DNA from: Streptomyces scopuliridis RB72
GTDB lineage: Bacteria > Actinomycetota > Actinomycetes > Streptomycetales > Streptomycetaceae
NCBI RefSeq assembly: GCF_000718095.1
Contig: NZ_JOEI01000005.1
Location: 186,001 to 250,000 of the forward strand
Reading direction: 5' to 3'
DNA: 64,000 bases
A model generated the notes under the pieces. The model saw only the letters and a program-made list of their open reading frames with translations. It was not told the DNA's origin and did not search any database. Position numbers and translations under genes: made by a program. Of the stretch, positions 40,612-50,130 are shown piece after piece. Numbering within the stretch: the first letter of the stretch is position 1; each line of letters begins with the position of its first letter.

Positions 40612-41616
40612 CTACTCGCCGCCCCCGAAAGCCGCGTCGAAGGACGCGGTCGGCGGGTCGAAGTCGAAGCGCTTCAGGTCCGCGAGGGCCTCGGGGGCGC
40701 CGGCCAGCCGGTCCATGCCCGCGTCCTCCCACTCGACCGAGATGGGGCCCTCGTACTGGATCGACCGCAGCATCCGGAAGACGTCCTCCCACGGGACATC
40801 GCCGTGGCCCGCCGAGACGAAGTCCCAGCCGCGCCGCGGGTCGCCCCAGGGCAGATGCGAGCCGAGCCGGCCGTTGCGGCCGTCGAGGCGCTTACGGGCC
40901 TCCTTGCAGTCCACGTGGTAGATCCGGTCCCGGAAGTCATAGAGGAAGTTGACCGGGTCCAGGTCCTGCCAGACGAAGTGGCTCGGGTCGAAGTTCAGCC
41001 CGAACGCGGCCCGGTGGCCGACCGCCTCCAGCGCCTGGTGCGTGGTCCAGTAGTCGTACGCGATCTCGCCGGGGTGCACCTCGTGGGCGTAGCGCACGCC
41101 CTCGGCGTCGAAGACGTCGAGGATCGGGTTCCAGCGCTCCGCGAAGTCCTCGTACCCCCGCTCGATCATGCCGGGCGGCACCGGCGGGAACATCGCCAGC
41201 AGATGCCAGATGGACGAGCCGGTGAAGCCGATGACCGTATTGACCCCGAAGGCCGCCGCGGCCCGCGCGGTGTCCTTGATCTCGGCGGCGGCGCGCTGCC
41301 TGACGCCCTCGGGATCGCCGTCGCCGAAGATCCGGGACGGCAGGATGCCCTGGTGGCGTTCGTCGATGATGCTGTCGCAGACGGCCTGGCTCACCAAGTG
41401 GTTGGAGATGGCCCAGCACTTGAGACCGTACTTGTCGAGCAGCTGGTGGCGGCCGTCCAGATAACCCGGATCCGCGAGTGCTTTGTCGACTTCGAAGTGA
41501 TCTCCCCAGCAGGCGAGTTCCAGCCCGTCGTAACCGAAGTCACGGGCGAGCCGGCACACCTCCTCCAGGGGCAGATCGGCCCACTGGCCGGTGAACAGCG
41601 TGAACGGACGTGGCAT
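40612..41616 (-). CDS. Sugar phosphate isomerase/epimerase-family TIM barrel of the sugar ABC locus
   Basis: This 334-residue cytoplasmic TIM barrel starts [20 protein letters not shown] after [94 protein letters not shown] and [11 protein letters not shown], quoted in parts, give a full Glu/Asp/His/Glu metal site. Family members include tagatose/psicose epimerases and IolE-like dehydratases. It sits 26 nt downstream of a Gfo/Idh dehydrogenase, a pairing typical of oxidative sugar or cyclitol degradation. Confidence 0.88.
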   Translation of the reverse strand: MPRPFTLFTGQWADLPLEEVCRLARDFGYDGLELACWGDHFEVDKALADPGYLDGRHQLLDKYGLKCWAISNHLVSQAVCDSIIDERHQGILPSRIFGDGDPEGVRQRAAAEIKDTARAAAAFGVNTVIGFTGSSIWHLLAMFPPVPPGMIERGYEDFAERWNPILDVFDAEGVRYAHEVHPGEIAYDYWTTHQALEAVGHRAAFGLNFDPSHFVWQDLDPVNFLYDFRDRIYHVDCKEARKRLDGRNGRLGSHLPWGDPRRGWDFVSAGHGDVPWEDVFRMLRSIQYEGPISVEWEDAGMDRLAGAPEALADLKRFDFDPPTASFDAAFGGGE

Positions 41617-41642
41617 TCGGACCTCCTCCTCGATGTGATGAC

Positions 41643-42854
41643 CTAAGGCTGCGGCACGGGCGTGTACACGGCGTTCTTCGCCGCGCTGTCCTCCACCGCG
41701 GCGAGCACCCGCTGCACCTGGAGCCCGTCCGCGAAGGACGGCACCGGATCGGTCCCGGCGGCGACCGCCTCGACCAGATCGCGGGCCTGGTGGACGAAGG
41801 TGTGCTCGTAGCCGAGCGCGTGGCCGGGCGGCCACCACGCCTCCAGATAGGGATGCTCCGGCTCCGTGACCAGGATCCGGCGGAAGCCGGAGGAGGGTGC
41901 GGGCTCGGTGTGGTCGTGGAACGACAGCTCGTTGAGGCGCTCCAGATCGAAGGCGAGCGAGCCGCGCTCGCCGTTGATCTCCAGATGGAGCGCGTTCTTG
42001 CGCCCCGAGGCCATCCGGGTGGCCTCGAAGGAGGCCAGCGCGCCCGAGGCGAGCCGTCCGGTGAACAGCGCCGCGTCGTCCACGGTCACCGGGCCCGTCT
42101 CGGTGCCCGCCGTCCCCGAAAGGCCGGCGCTCGCCCCGCTCAGTACGGGCCGTTCCTTGACGAAGGTCTCCGCGAGCGCCGAGACGCCGACCAGCCGCTC
42201 CCCCGTCAGGAACTGCGCCAGGTCGACGATGTGCGCTCCCAGGTCGCCGAGCGCCCCGGACCCCGCGTGCTCGCGCTTGAGCCGCCAGGTGAGCGGGGCC
42301 GCCGGATCGGCCAGCCAGTCCTGGAGATAGGTGACCCGGACGTGCCGCAGGGTGCCGAGCCTGCCCTCCGCGATCAGCTTCCTCGCGTACGAGATGGCGG
42401 GCACCCTGCGGTAGTTGAAGCCGACCATGGCCAGCTGACCGCGTGACCTGGCGTCGGCCGCGGCCCTGACCATGGCCTCGGCCTCGGCCACCGAGTTGGC
42501 GAGTGGCTTCTCGCACAGGACGTGTTTGCCCGCCTCCAGCGCGGCGATGGCGATCTCCGCGTGGCTGTCCCCGGGGGTGCAGATATCCACCACCTGCACG
42601 TCGTCGCGCGCGATGAGCCGCCGCCAGTCGGTCTCCGCCGCGGCCCAGCCGTGTCTGTCCGCCGCCGCGCGGACCGCGTCCGCGTCACGGCCGCAGATCG
42701 CGGCGAGCACGGGGCGCATCGGCAGATCGAACACGTGCCCCGCCGTGCGCCACCCCTGTGAGTGCGCGGCGCCCATGAACGCGTATCCGACCATGCCGAT
42801 GCCGAGTGTCGGTGGTGCACCGGCTTCTTTCTCCGACGCTTCCCTGGGGGTCAT
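41643..42854 (-). CDS. Gfo/Idh/MocA-family oxidoreductase
   Basis: This 403-residue NAD(P)-dependent dehydrogenase has [19 protein letters not shown] as the nucleotide fold, [26 protein letters not shown] (EKP motif, catalytic Lys) and [17 protein letters not shown] with the catalytic Asp/His. GAGGAGT precedes the ATG at 42854; the frame extends far upstream into the binding-protein gene and that part is not real. It probably oxidises C3 or C1 of the sugar or glycoside taken in by the adjacent ABC transporter, then the isomerase acts on the product. Confidence 0.9.
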   Translation of the reverse strand: MTPREASEKEAGAPPTLGIGMVGYAFMGAAHSQGWRTAGHVFDLPMRPVLAAICGRDADAVRAAADRHGWAAAETDWRRLIARDDVQVVDICTPGDSHAEIAIAALEAGKHVLCEKPLANSVAEAEAMVRAAADARSRGQLAMVGFNYRRVPAISYARKLIAEGRLGTLRHVRVTYLQDWLADPAAPLTWRLKREHAGSGALGDLGAHIVDLAQFLTGERLVGVSALAETFVKERPVLSGASAGLSGTAGTETGPVTVDDAALFTGRLASGALASFEATRMASGRKNALHLEINGERGSLAFDLERLNELSFHDHTEPAPSSGFRRILVTEPEHPYLEAWWPPGHALGYEHTFVHQARDLVEAVAAGTDPVPSFADGLQVQRVLAAVEDSAAKNAVYTPVPQP

Positions 42855-42904
42855 ACGGAGTACTCCTCGTCTCTCGCTGGTGGGGGCGGCCGTGGCAGGA
42901 CCGG

Positions 42905-43942
42905 TCAGCTGAAGCCCTGAGGCAGGTAGTCGTCGATGTTCGTCTTGTCGACCACCGCCGAGAAGAGCGTGACCTGCGCCGGGATCTCCAGCCCGGACAG
43001 ACCGCTGACGCCCTTGCTCTGTCCGAGTGCTCGGGCCAGGTCGATGGCGGACGCGGCCATGATCGGCGGGTAGAGAACGGTGGCCTTGAGCACCCCGTTG
43101 TCCGCCTTGATCGCGTCCATCGCGGCCTTGGCACCGGCCCCGCCGACCATCAGGAAGCCGTCCCGGCCCGCCTGGTCGATGGCGCGCAGGGCGCCCACGC
43201 CCTGGTCGTCGTCGTGGTTCCAGAGGGCGTCGAAGCTGGACTGCGCCTGGAGCAGCTGGGCCATCTTGGCCTGGCCGGACTCGACGGTGAAGTCGGCGGC
43301 CTGGCGCGCGACCTTCTTGATGTTCGGGTAGTTCTTGAGGGCGTCGTCGAAGCCCTTGGTGCGCTGCTGGGTCAGCTCCAGGCTGTCGGGCCCGGACAGC
43401 TCGATGACCTTCGCGTCGGGCTTGTCCTTGAGCTTCTCGCCGATGTAGTTGCCGGCGTTGAGGCCCATGCCGTAGTTGTCGCCGCCGATCCAGCAGCGGT
43501 ACGCCTGCGGGGAGGCGAAGATCCGGTCCAGGTTGATGACCGGGATCCCGGCGCGCATGGCCTTCAGCCCGACCTGGGTGAGCGCCTTGCCGTCGGCCGG
43601 CAGGATCACCAGGACGTCGACCTTCTTGTTGATGAGGGTCTCGACCTGGCCGATCTGGGCAGCGGTGTCGTTGGAGCCCTCGGTGATGTCCAGCGTCACA
43701 TCGGAGTAGGTCTCCGCCCGCGACTTGGCGTTCTCGTTGATGGCGTTGAGCCAGCCGTGGTCGGCCTGGGGGCCGGCGAAGCCGATGGTGACGGGCTTGC
43801 CCGGCTTGTCGGCGGAGGCGGGCTGTTCGTTGGCCGCGGGCTCCTTCTTCGCCGGCTCGTTGCTGGTGCAGGCGGTGAGGAAAGCACCCGCGCCGATGGC
43901 GGCGGTGCCGAAGAGCATTCCTCTGCGGCTGGTTTCTGGCAT
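42905..43942 (-). CDS. Ribose-type sugar ABC transporter substrate-binding lipoprotein
   Basis: This 345-residue binding protein has a twin-arginine signal (SRRGMLFGTAAIGAG) and a lipobox (LTAC), so it is a Tat lipoprotein. It has the two-lobed periplasmic-binding fold of the RbsB class: VTIGFAGPQADHGWLNAIN, VDVLVILPADGKAL, GGDNYGMGLNAGNYIGE and FDALWNHDDDQGVGAL. It binds the sugar and delivers it to the permease and ATPase encoded just upstream on the same strand. Confidence 0.93.
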   Translation of the reverse strand: MPETSRRGMLFGTAAIGAGAFLTACTSNEPAKKEPAANEQPASADKPGKPVTIGFAGPQADHGWLNAINENAKSRAETYSDVTLDITEGSNDTAAQIGQVETLINKKVDVLVILPADGKALTQVGLKAMRAGIPVINLDRIFASPQAYRCWIGGDNYGMGLNAGNYIGEKLKDKPDAKVIELSGPDSLELTQQRTKGFDDALKNYPNIKKVARQAADFTVESGQAKMAQLLQAQSSFDALWNHDDDQGVGALRAIDQAGRDGFLMVGGAGAKAAMDAIKADNGVLKATVLYPPIMAASAIDLARALGQSKGVSGLSGLEIPAQVTLFSAVVDKTNIDDYLPQGFS

Positions 43943-43999
43943 GACGGTTCAACCCTTCAGGTAGGGCGGTACGACAGGAAGCGGGTGCGAGACCGGAAG

Positions 44000-45076
44000 T
44001 CAGGACTCGCCGTTGCGCACGGTGCGGCGCTGGACCAGTACGGCGGCGACGATGATCGCGCCCTTGGCGATCTGCTGGACGTCGCTCTGCAGGTTGTTGA
44101 GGGCGAAGATGTTGGTGATCGTGGTGAAGACCAGAACACCGAGTACGGAGCCGACGATCGTGCCGCGGCCACCGCTGAGGAGGGTGCCGCCGATGATCGC
44201 CGCGGCGATGGCGTCCAGCTCGTACAGATTCCCGTTGGTGTTCTGTCCCGAGCCGGCCAGGATGATCAGCAGGAACGCCGCGATACCGCAGCAGAGTCCG
44301 GAGAGCAGATACAGGTAGAGCCGCTGCCTGCGTACGTCGATACCGGCGAGCCGCGCGGCTTCCGCGTTGCCGCCGACGGCGACGGTGCGCCGGCCGAAGG
44401 TCGTACGGTTGAGGATCAGCCAGCCGATGACCGTGACGGCCGCGAAGACCAGCACGAGCGGCGGGATGCCCAGGATGTACGAGTCACGGACCCCGAGGTC
44501 GAGCACCGAGTTGACGGTGACGATCTGGGTCTTGCCGTCGGTGATCTGGAGGGCCAGACCACGGGCGGAGGCGAGCATCGCGAGGGTGGCGATGAACGGC
44601 ACCATCCCCCCGTAGGCGATCAGCAGTCCGTTGACCAGTCCGCAGGCCAGACCCACGATCACCGCGGTGAAGAGGATGCCGGCGAACCCGTATTCCTGGG
44701 TGGCCAGTGTGGTCGCCCAGACCGACGCCAGCGCCACGATCGCGCCGACCGACAGATCGATCCCGCCGCTGGTGATCACGAACGTCATACCGACGGTGAC
44801 GACACCGATGACGGACGCCTGGGTGAGCACCAGTTGGAGGTTGTTGGTGTCCAGGAACTGATCGGGCTTGGTGATACCGCCGACGATGATCAGTGCGGCG
44901 AGCACCCCGAGCAGGGAGAGGTTACGGACATCGAGACGCAGCCCGAGGGCGCGCCAACCGCCCTTCTCCTCCGTGGACTTGGCGGACGCGTGGGTCGTGG
45001 CGGGCGGCGTGGGCGGCTCGGGCGTGGCCGCCGCGTCGGGCCCGCCCTGCTGCGCCTCGGAGGCAGGCTGTTTCAT
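44000..45076 (-). CDS. Ribose-type sugar ABC transporter permease
   Basis: This 358-residue permease has about ten helices. A 45-residue Ala/Pro/Thr cytoplasmic extension precedes the first helix. ITSGGIDLSVGAIVALASV (cut family signature GGIDLSVG), NGLLIAYGGMVPFIATLAML, AVGGNAEAARLAGID and GGTLLSGGRGTIVGSVLG are typical RbsC motifs. Its ATG overlaps the ATPase stop (ATGA). Confidence 0.93.
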   Translation of the reverse strand: MKQPASEAQQGGPDAAATPEPPTPPATTHASAKSTEEKGGWRALGLRLDVRNLSLLGVLAALIIVGGITKPDQFLDTNNLQLVLTQASVIGVVTVGMTFVITSGGIDLSVGAIVALASVWATTLATQEYGFAGILFTAVIVGLACGLVNGLLIAYGGMVPFIATLAMLASARGLALQITDGKTQIVTVNSVLDLGVRDSYILGIPPLVLVFAAVTVIGWLILNRTTFGRRTVAVGGNAEAARLAGIDVRRQRLYLYLLSGLCCGIAAFLLIILAGSGQNTNGNLYELDAIAAAIIGGTLLSGGRGTIVGSVLGVLVFTTITNIFALNNLQSDVQQIAKGAIIVAAVLVQRRTVRNGES

Positions 45077-46617
45077 GACGTCGGGCTCCCTTCCATCACA
45101 AGGTCGAGTACACGGTGCTCGTCGAGCTCCTGGGCGGGCGCCCGGTGGACGACCTGGCCCTCGCGGAGCACCAGCACCCGGTCGGCGAGGCCCAGGACTT
45201 CAGGGACCTCGCTGGAGACGAGCAGAACGGCGAGGCCTTCGTCGGCCAGCCGGCGGATCACGGCGTACAGCTCGGCGCGAGCACCGACGTCGACTCCGCG
45301 CGTCGGCTCGTCGAGCAGCAGCACCCGGCAGCCGCGCAGCAGCCAGCGGGCGAGGACCGCCTTCTGCTGGTTGCCGCCGGAGAGGGTACGAATACGGGCG
45401 TCCGGGTTGTCGGGGCGCAGGGAGAGTTCCCTGGTGGCCTCCCTGGCCGCGGTCCGCTCCGCCCCGTGGTCGAGCCAGCCGCCCCGGGAGAAGCGGGACA
45501 GCGATGACACCGACACATTGCGCGTGACGGATTCGAGCATCAGCAGGCCCTGGGCCTTGCGCTCCTCGGGGGCGAGGCCGAGCCCCGCGCGGACGGCGGC
45601 GCGTACGCTGCCGGGCCGCAGCGGGGTGCCGTCGACGAGCACCCGGCCCGCGGTGGCCTTGCGCGCCCCGTAGATCGTCTCCAGGATCTCGGAGCGGCCC
45701 GAGCCGACGAGCCCCGCGAGTCCGACGATCTCGCCGGGCCGCAGTTCGAGGTCGACGGGGGCGAACTCCCCTTCCCTGGCCAGCCCTTCGACCTTCAGTA
45801 CGGGCTCGGGGCGCCCCGCGCCCGCCGTGACGGGCGCGGGGCGCTCGGGGAAGACGTACTCGACGTTCCGGCCGGTCATCAGCGCGACGACCTCGCGGGT
45901 CGGCGTCTCCTTCGCGGGCAGGGCGACGGCCACGGTCCGGCCGTCCTTGATGACGGTGACCCGGTCGCCGATGCGCCGGATCTCCTCCAGCCGGTGGGAG
46001 ATATAGATGACGGCCACGCCGTCGGCGGTGAGGGTGGAGACGATTCGGAAGAGGTTGTCGACCTCGTCGGGGTCGAGGGCCGCGGACGGCTCGTCCATCA
46101 CGATGAGCCGTACGTCGTGCGAGAGGGCGCGGGCCATCGACACGATCTGCTGCTGGGCGGCGGAGAGCGAGCCGACGGGCCGGTGCGCCTGGATCTCGGG
46201 GTGGCCGAGCCGCTTCAGCAGCGCGGTCGCGCGGGTCCTCGCCTCGCGGCCCCTGACCACGAAGCCGGCGGTGGTGGGCTCGTGCCCGAGGAAGATGTTC
46301 TCGGCGACCGTCAGCCCCTCGACCAGGTCGAGTTCCTGGTAGATGGTCGCGATGCCGAGCCGCATGGCGGCGATGGGCGATTTCAGTGTGACGGCCTCGC
46401 CGCGCCAGGTGATCACACCGCCATCGGGCTGGTGTGCCCCGGCGAGCACCTTGATGAGGGTGGACTTGCCGGCGCCGTTCTGGCCGAGCAGGCAGTGGAC
46501 CTCGCCTGCCTCGACCTCCAGGTCCACACCGTCGAGGGCGCGGACACCGGGGAACAGCTTGGTGATGCCGGACATGGTGAGCAGTAGTTTTTCCGGTGGT
46601 GCGGGTGTGGGTGCCAT
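45073..46617 (-). CDS. Ribose-type sugar ABC transporter ATPase (two ATPase domains)
   Basis: This 514-residue protein has tandem ATPase domains as in RbsA. The first has Walker A GQNGAGKST, signature LSAAQQQIVSMA and Walker B RLIVMDEPSA. The second is partly degenerate in Walker A (GLVGSGRSEIL) but keeps LSGGNQQKAVLARWL and VLLLDEPTRGVDVG. This asymmetry is normal for the family. It is the first gene of the transport operon. The ROK regulator upstream very likely controls it. Confidence 0.93.
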   Translation of the reverse strand: MAPTPAPPEKLLLTMSGITKLFPGVRALDGVDLEVEAGEVHCLLGQNGAGKSTLIKVLAGAHQPDGGVITWRGEAVTLKSPIAAMRLGIATIYQELDLVEGLTVAENIFLGHEPTTAGFVVRGREARTRATALLKRLGHPEIQAHRPVGSLSAAQQQIVSMARALSHDVRLIVMDEPSAALDPDEVDNLFRIVSTLTADGVAVIYISHRLEEIRRIGDRVTVIKDGRTVAVALPAKETPTREVVALMTGRNVEYVFPERPAPVTAGAGRPEPVLKVEGLAREGEFAPVDLELRPGEIVGLAGLVGSGRSEILETIYGARKATAGRVLVDGTPLRPGSVRAAVRAGLGLAPEERKAQGLLMLESVTRNVSVSSLSRFSRGGWLDHGAERTAAREATRELSLRPDNPDARIRTLSGGNQQKAVLARWLLRGCRVLLLDEPTRGVDVGARAELYAVIRRLADEGLAVLLVSSEVPEVLGLADRVLVLREGQVVHRAPAQELDEHRVLDLVMEGSPTS

Positions 46618-46887
46618 GGCGTATCCCCTCGGCGGATGCGGCCGTAGAGCGGGCAGGGCGGAACCAGGTGCGGCGGAGCGGCGCTGGTACGTGGTACGGA
46701 TACGGCTCGTGCGGCTGACGCGGCTCGTGCGTACTGCTGTGGTGACGGGTGGTGCGGCTCGTACCTACTGCGGTGGTGAAGGGTGGTGCGGCTCGTGCGA
46801 TATGCGGTGTGACGGTGTGCTGTTGTCGCGGATGGAGCGGTGGTGTCGCGTTGGTGTCCGGTGGTGCGCTGCCGGCCCGGACGGGCG
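46618..46887. repeat. Upstream region with irregular direct repeats CGGCTCGTGCG
   Basis: Between 46703 and 46799 the 11-mer CGGCTCGTGCG recurs about four times (46703, 46721, 46755 with one change, and about 46789) within GT/GC-rich surroundings. The stretch separates the ABC operon from the ROK gene and likely contains the operon promoter. No gene is supported here. Confidence 0.5.
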
Positions 46888-48069
46888 TCAGGCCGGCGAG
46901 AACAGGTGGTCGCTGATGAGCCGGGCCGCGCCGGTGACTCCGGCGGTCGGGCCCAACTCCCCCAGGACTATGGGGAGATTGCCGGTGGCCAGCGGCAGGG
47001 ACTGCCGGTAGACCTGGGTACGTACGCTGGCCAGCAGCGTGTGACCGAGACCGGTCACGCCGCCGCCGATCACCACGAGGCCCGGGTTGAAGAAGCTCAC
47101 GAGCCCGGCGATGACCTGGCCGACGCGGTTGCCGCCGGCCCGGATGAGATCGAGTGCGGCGGGGTCACCCGCGGCAGCGGCGGCGGCGACATCCACGGCG
47201 GAGAGCCGGTCCGCGGCCTCCAGCCGGGCGGCCAGCTCGGGCGAGCGGCCGGAGCGCGCGGCGTCCTCGGCGTCCCGGGCGAGGGCGGCGCCGCTGAAGT
47301 AGGCCTCCAGACAGCCCTTGTTGCCACAGGCGCAGGCGCGGCCGTCGGACTCGACCTGGATATGGCCGATGTCGCCGGCGCTGCCGGTCGTACCGCGGTA
47401 GACCTCGCCGCCGACGACGATCCCGCAGCCGATACCGGTACCGATCTTGACGCAGAGGAAGTCACCGACCGAGCGTGCGACGCCCGCGTGCTGCTCCCCC
47501 ATCGCCATCAGGTTCACATCGTTGTCGACCATGACCGGGCAGCCGAGCTCCTGGCTCAGCGCCTCCCGTACGGGGAAGCCGTCCCAGCCCGGCATGATCG
47601 GCGGCGCGACCGGGACACCCTCGGGGAAGCGGACGGGTCCCGGTACGCCGATCCCGGCGCCGTCGAACTCGTCGGCGAGCCCGGAGACCTTGAGCTTGGC
47701 CGCCATGACGAGCACCTGCTCGAAGACGGCGACGGGCCCCTCGCGGACATCCATGGGGTGGTTGAGATGTCCCAGCACCTCCAGCTCCGCGTTGGTCACG
47801 GCGACATCGATGGAGGTGGCGCCGATGTCGACACCGAGGAAGCGCAGGGCGGGCGCCAGCCGGATGTTGTGGGAGCGCCGGCCGCCGCGCGAGGCGGCGA
47901 GTCCGTCGGCGACCACCAGGCCGGTCTCCAGCAGCCGGTCCACCTCGACGGCGAGCTTGGAGCGCGAGAGATCGACCTGGTCACCCAGTTGCGCACGGGA
48001 GTTGGGGCCACCGTCGCGCAACAGCCTGAGCAGTCGCGCCTGATGCGCGTTCGCGGGTCGTGCGGTCAT
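46888..48069 (-). CDS. ROK-family transcriptional regulator
   Basis: This 393-residue protein has an N-terminal winged helix (about residues 8-70, QARLLRLLRDGGPNSRAQLG...VDLSRSKLAVEVDRLLE) and a sugar-kinase-like ROK domain: FLGVDIGATSIDVAV, VPGPVRFPEG, VDNDVNLMAMGEQ, GTGIGCGIVVGGEVYRG, AGDIGHI and the Cys cluster CACGNKGCLEAYFS. It senses a sugar and represses or activates the neighbouring ABC/dehydrogenase genes. A 6-bp-core inverted repeat upstream suggests self-control. The ATG at 48069 matches family length. Confidence 0.92.
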   Translation of the reverse strand: MTARPANAHQARLLRLLRDGGPNSRAQLGDQVDLSRSKLAVEVDRLLETGLVVADGLAASRGGRRSHNIRLAPALRFLGVDIGATSIDVAVTNAELEVLGHLNHPMDVREGPVAVFEQVLVMAAKLKVSGLADEFDGAGIGVPGPVRFPEGVPVAPPIMPGWDGFPVREALSQELGCPVMVDNDVNLMAMGEQHAGVARSVGDFLCVKIGTGIGCGIVVGGEVYRGTTGSAGDIGHIQVESDGRACACGNKGCLEAYFSGAALARDAEDAARSGRSPELAARLEAADRLSAVDVAAAAAAGDPAALDLIRAGGNRVGQVIAGLVSFFNPGLVVIGGGVTGLGHTLLASVRTQVYRQSLPLATGNLPIVLGELGPTAGVTGAARLISDHLFSPA

Positions 48070-48151
48070 ACGTCTCACGCGCCCCTCCCCGCCTTCTCGG
48101 CCTATGCGTCGGGCTTTCGAGGGAACGTAGCAGCGCTTGCCCGCAGGGGGA

Positions 48152-48182
48152 AGAAGTTGAGCGGGAATCAGTCCCAACTTTC
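48152..48182. promoter_or_regulatory. Inverted repeat upstream of the ROK gene, possible operator
   Basis: AGAAGTTG (48152-48159) and CAACTTTC (48175-48182) face each other with 15 nt between. It lies about 85 nt before the ROK start, where an autoregulatory site would be expected. Confidence 0.45.
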
Positions 48183-48276
48183 TCCACACCGAGGACAAAG
48201 CCGATTCGAGGCGTCGCTTTTGCGGCCTTTCGCACCTGCTTTTCGGGGAGGCCGGGAATGCCCGGACGCGGGAGGT

Positions 48277-48954
48277 TCAGGACTCCTGGCGATGGTGGTA
48301 CGTGTTGCGCGTGTGCTCCGTGTGCGCCTTCATGACTTCCGTCGCGCGCCGCTCGTCGCGCGTAGAAATCGCGGCGATGAGCTCACGGTGCTCGATCCAG
48401 GACTGCTTGCCGCGCTGCCGGGCGACCGGCGTGTAGTACCAGCGCACCCGGCGGTCCACCTGCGCGGCCAGCTCGGCCAGTACGACATTGCCCGCCAGCT
48501 CCATGACCTTGGCGTGGAAGGCGGCGTTGGTGGCGACCGTCAGATCCCTGTCGTCGTCGGCCACGGACTGCTCGCCCTTGGCGCACAGCGCCTCCAGCTC
48601 GGCGATCCCCGCCGCGCCGGAGTTGGCCGCGGCCAGCCGGGCGGCCTCCGCCTCAAGGAGCGTACGGACCGACAGCAGTTGGTCCGCCTCGTCCTCGGTC
48701 GGCTCATGGACGAAGGCGCCCTGCGCCGGGCGCAGATCCACCCAGCCCTCGGTGTTGAGGCGCTGAAGGGCCTCACGCACCGGCTGCCGGGACACCCCCA
48801 GATGACGCGCGAGTTCGCTCTCGACGAGGTGCTGGCCGGGCTGGAGCGCCCGGGTCGTGATCAGTTCGAGCAGGGCCTCGTACACACGTTCACGCAGTGG
48901 TCCCGGTCGTTCGAGTTTAGGCACGGCACCTTGCGCCAACTTCGCGGACAACAT
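48277..48954 (-). CDS. GntR-family regulator with FCD ligand-binding domain, likely oxalate/formate regulon regulator
   Basis: This is a 225-residue protein. The N-terminal winged helix (about 18-85) reads LRERVYEALLELI...ALQPGQHLVESELARHLGVSRQPVREALQRL, here shown as SELARHLGVSRQPVREAL, a textbook FadR/FCD signature. The C-terminal FCD domain (95-220) has NAAFHAKVMELAGN and EHRELIAAI, with His and Asp residues for a metal that binds a carboxylate ligand. GGAGGGGG precedes the ATG. Operator-like motifs lie just upstream and also at the frc/sucC, OFA and formate dehydrogenase promoters, so it probably controls them all in response to oxalate or formate. Confidence 0.88.
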   Translation of the reverse strand: MLSAKLAQGAVPKLERPGPLRERVYEALLELITTRALQPGQHLVESELARHLGVSRQPVREALQRLNTEGWVDLRPAQGAFVHEPTEDEADQLLSVRTLLEAEAARLAAANSGAAGIAELEALCAKGEQSVADDDRDLTVATNAAFHAKVMELAGNVVLAELAAQVDRRVRWYYTPVARQRGKQSWIEHRELIAAISTRDERRATEVMKAHTEHTRNTYHHRQES

Positions 48955-48985
48955 CGTGTCCCCCTCCTGGCCGGCAGTGTCATTG

Positions 48986-49050
48986 ACTGTAGCGATGGAC
49001 CGATGTCACCAGGGGTGATGAGCATCAAGACATTGGCTATCGTCTACAGT
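48986..49050. promoter_or_regulatory. Two operator-like motifs upstream of the GntR gene
   Basis: ACTGTAGCGAT (48986-48996, plus) and ATCGTCTACAGT (49039-49050; reverse ACTGTAGACGAT) resemble the motifs found at other oxalate/formate promoters. They lie 32-96 nt before the GntR start and suggest autoregulation. Confidence 0.55.
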
Positions 49051-49069
49051 CTACCGAGAACAGCGGGGT

Positions 49070-50017
49070 TCATGGGCAACGGATGACCTGACCCGCGTAG
49101 GAGAGGTTCCCCCCGAAGCCGAAGAGCAGCACCGGCGCCCCCGACGGAATCTCTCCGCGGTCCACGAGTTTGGACAGCGCCATCGGGATGGACGCCGCGG
49201 ACGTATTGCCGGAATCCACCACATCACGGGCGATGACCGCGTTGACGGCACCGATCTTCTGGGCGACGGGCTCGATGATCCGCAGATTGGCCTGATGCAG
49301 CACGACCGCGGCCAGTTCCTCGGGGGTGACACCCGCCCGTTCGCAGACCTTGCGGGCGATCGGCGGCAGCTGGGTGGTCGCCCAGCGGTAGACGGACTGC
49401 CCCTCCTGGGCGAAGACCGGCGGGCTGCCCTCGATCCGTACCGCGTGGCCCATCTCCGGCACCGAGCCCCAGAGCACCGGACCGATCCCCGGCTCCTCGT
49501 CGGCGCCGTCCGCCACGACGACCGCCGCGCCCGCGCCGTCGCCGACCAATACGCAGGTCGAGCGATCGGTCCAGTCGGTGATCGCGGTCATCTTGTCCGC
49601 CCCGATCACCAGGACGCGGGACGCGGAGCCCGCCCGTACGGCGTGGTCGGCGGTGGCGAGGGCGTGGGTGAAGCCCGCGCAGACGACATTGAGGTCCATG
49701 ACGGCGGGCGAGCCCATGGAGAGCCGGGCGGCGACCCGGGCCGCGGTGTTCGGGGAGCGGTCGATGGCGGTGGAGGTGGCGACCAGCACCAGATCGATGT
49801 CCGCCGGGGTGAGCCCGGCGGACGCCAGGGCCTTGGCGCCCGCGTGCGCGGCCAGCTCGTCCACCGGCTCATCGGGCCCCGCCATATGACGGGTTTTGAT
49901 CCCCACCCGGCTGCTGATCCACGCGTCACTGGTGTCGACCAGGGCCGCCAGGTCGTGATTGGTGAGCACCTTGGCGGGCTGGTAGTGCCCGAGCGCGGCG
50001 ATACGAGTGCCGGTCAT
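49070..50017 (-). CDS. Beta-ketoacyl-ACP synthase III (FabH)-like enzyme
   Basis: This 315-residue thiolase-fold protein has MTGTRIAALGHYQPAKVLTN at the start, DAWISSRVGIKTRH, VVCAGFTHAL with the catalytic Cys, VLHQANLRIIEPV with the catalytic His, and DSGNTSAASIPMAL with the catalytic Asn, so all three active residues are present. It lacks neighbours for fatty-acid or polyketide synthesis and sits between an OFA transporter and the GntR gene on one strand. It may make or break an acyl-CoA bond in the same pathway, or serve an unrelated acyl transfer. Confidence 0.88.
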   Translation of the reverse strand: MTGTRIAALGHYQPAKVLTNHDLAALVDTSDAWISSRVGIKTRHMAGPDEPVDELAAHAGAKALASAGLTPADIDLVLVATSTAIDRSPNTAARVAARLSMGSPAVMDLNVVCAGFTHALATADHAVRAGSASRVLVIGADKMTAITDWTDRSTCVLVGDGAGAAVVVADGADEEPGIGPVLWGSVPEMGHAVRIEGSPPVFAQEGQSVYRWATTQLPPIARKVCERAGVTPEELAAVVLHQANLRIIEPVAQKIGAVNAVIARDVVDSGNTSAASIPMALSKLVDRGEIPSGAPVLLFGFGGNLSYAGQVIRCP

Positions 50018-50130
50018 GCCCGGGACCCCCTCTGGTTCGACGTCAGGAGTGCTCCAGTCTCGTCAGCGACTCACCGGTAAGGGTGCAGGTGAACCAACAG
50101 GATTCAGCCGCGCCGCTTGGAGACTCCATA

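Noticed and set aside
42806..45673. Plus-strand open frame of 955 codons
   Set aside because: Antisense to the sugar ABC transporter genes; composition is that of a shadow frame (Asp/Arg/Glu/Gly-rich).
46690..46890. Possible CRISPR-like array because of regular words
   Set aside because: Repeats are 11 nt, irregularly spaced and without unique spacers; no cas genes are in the window.
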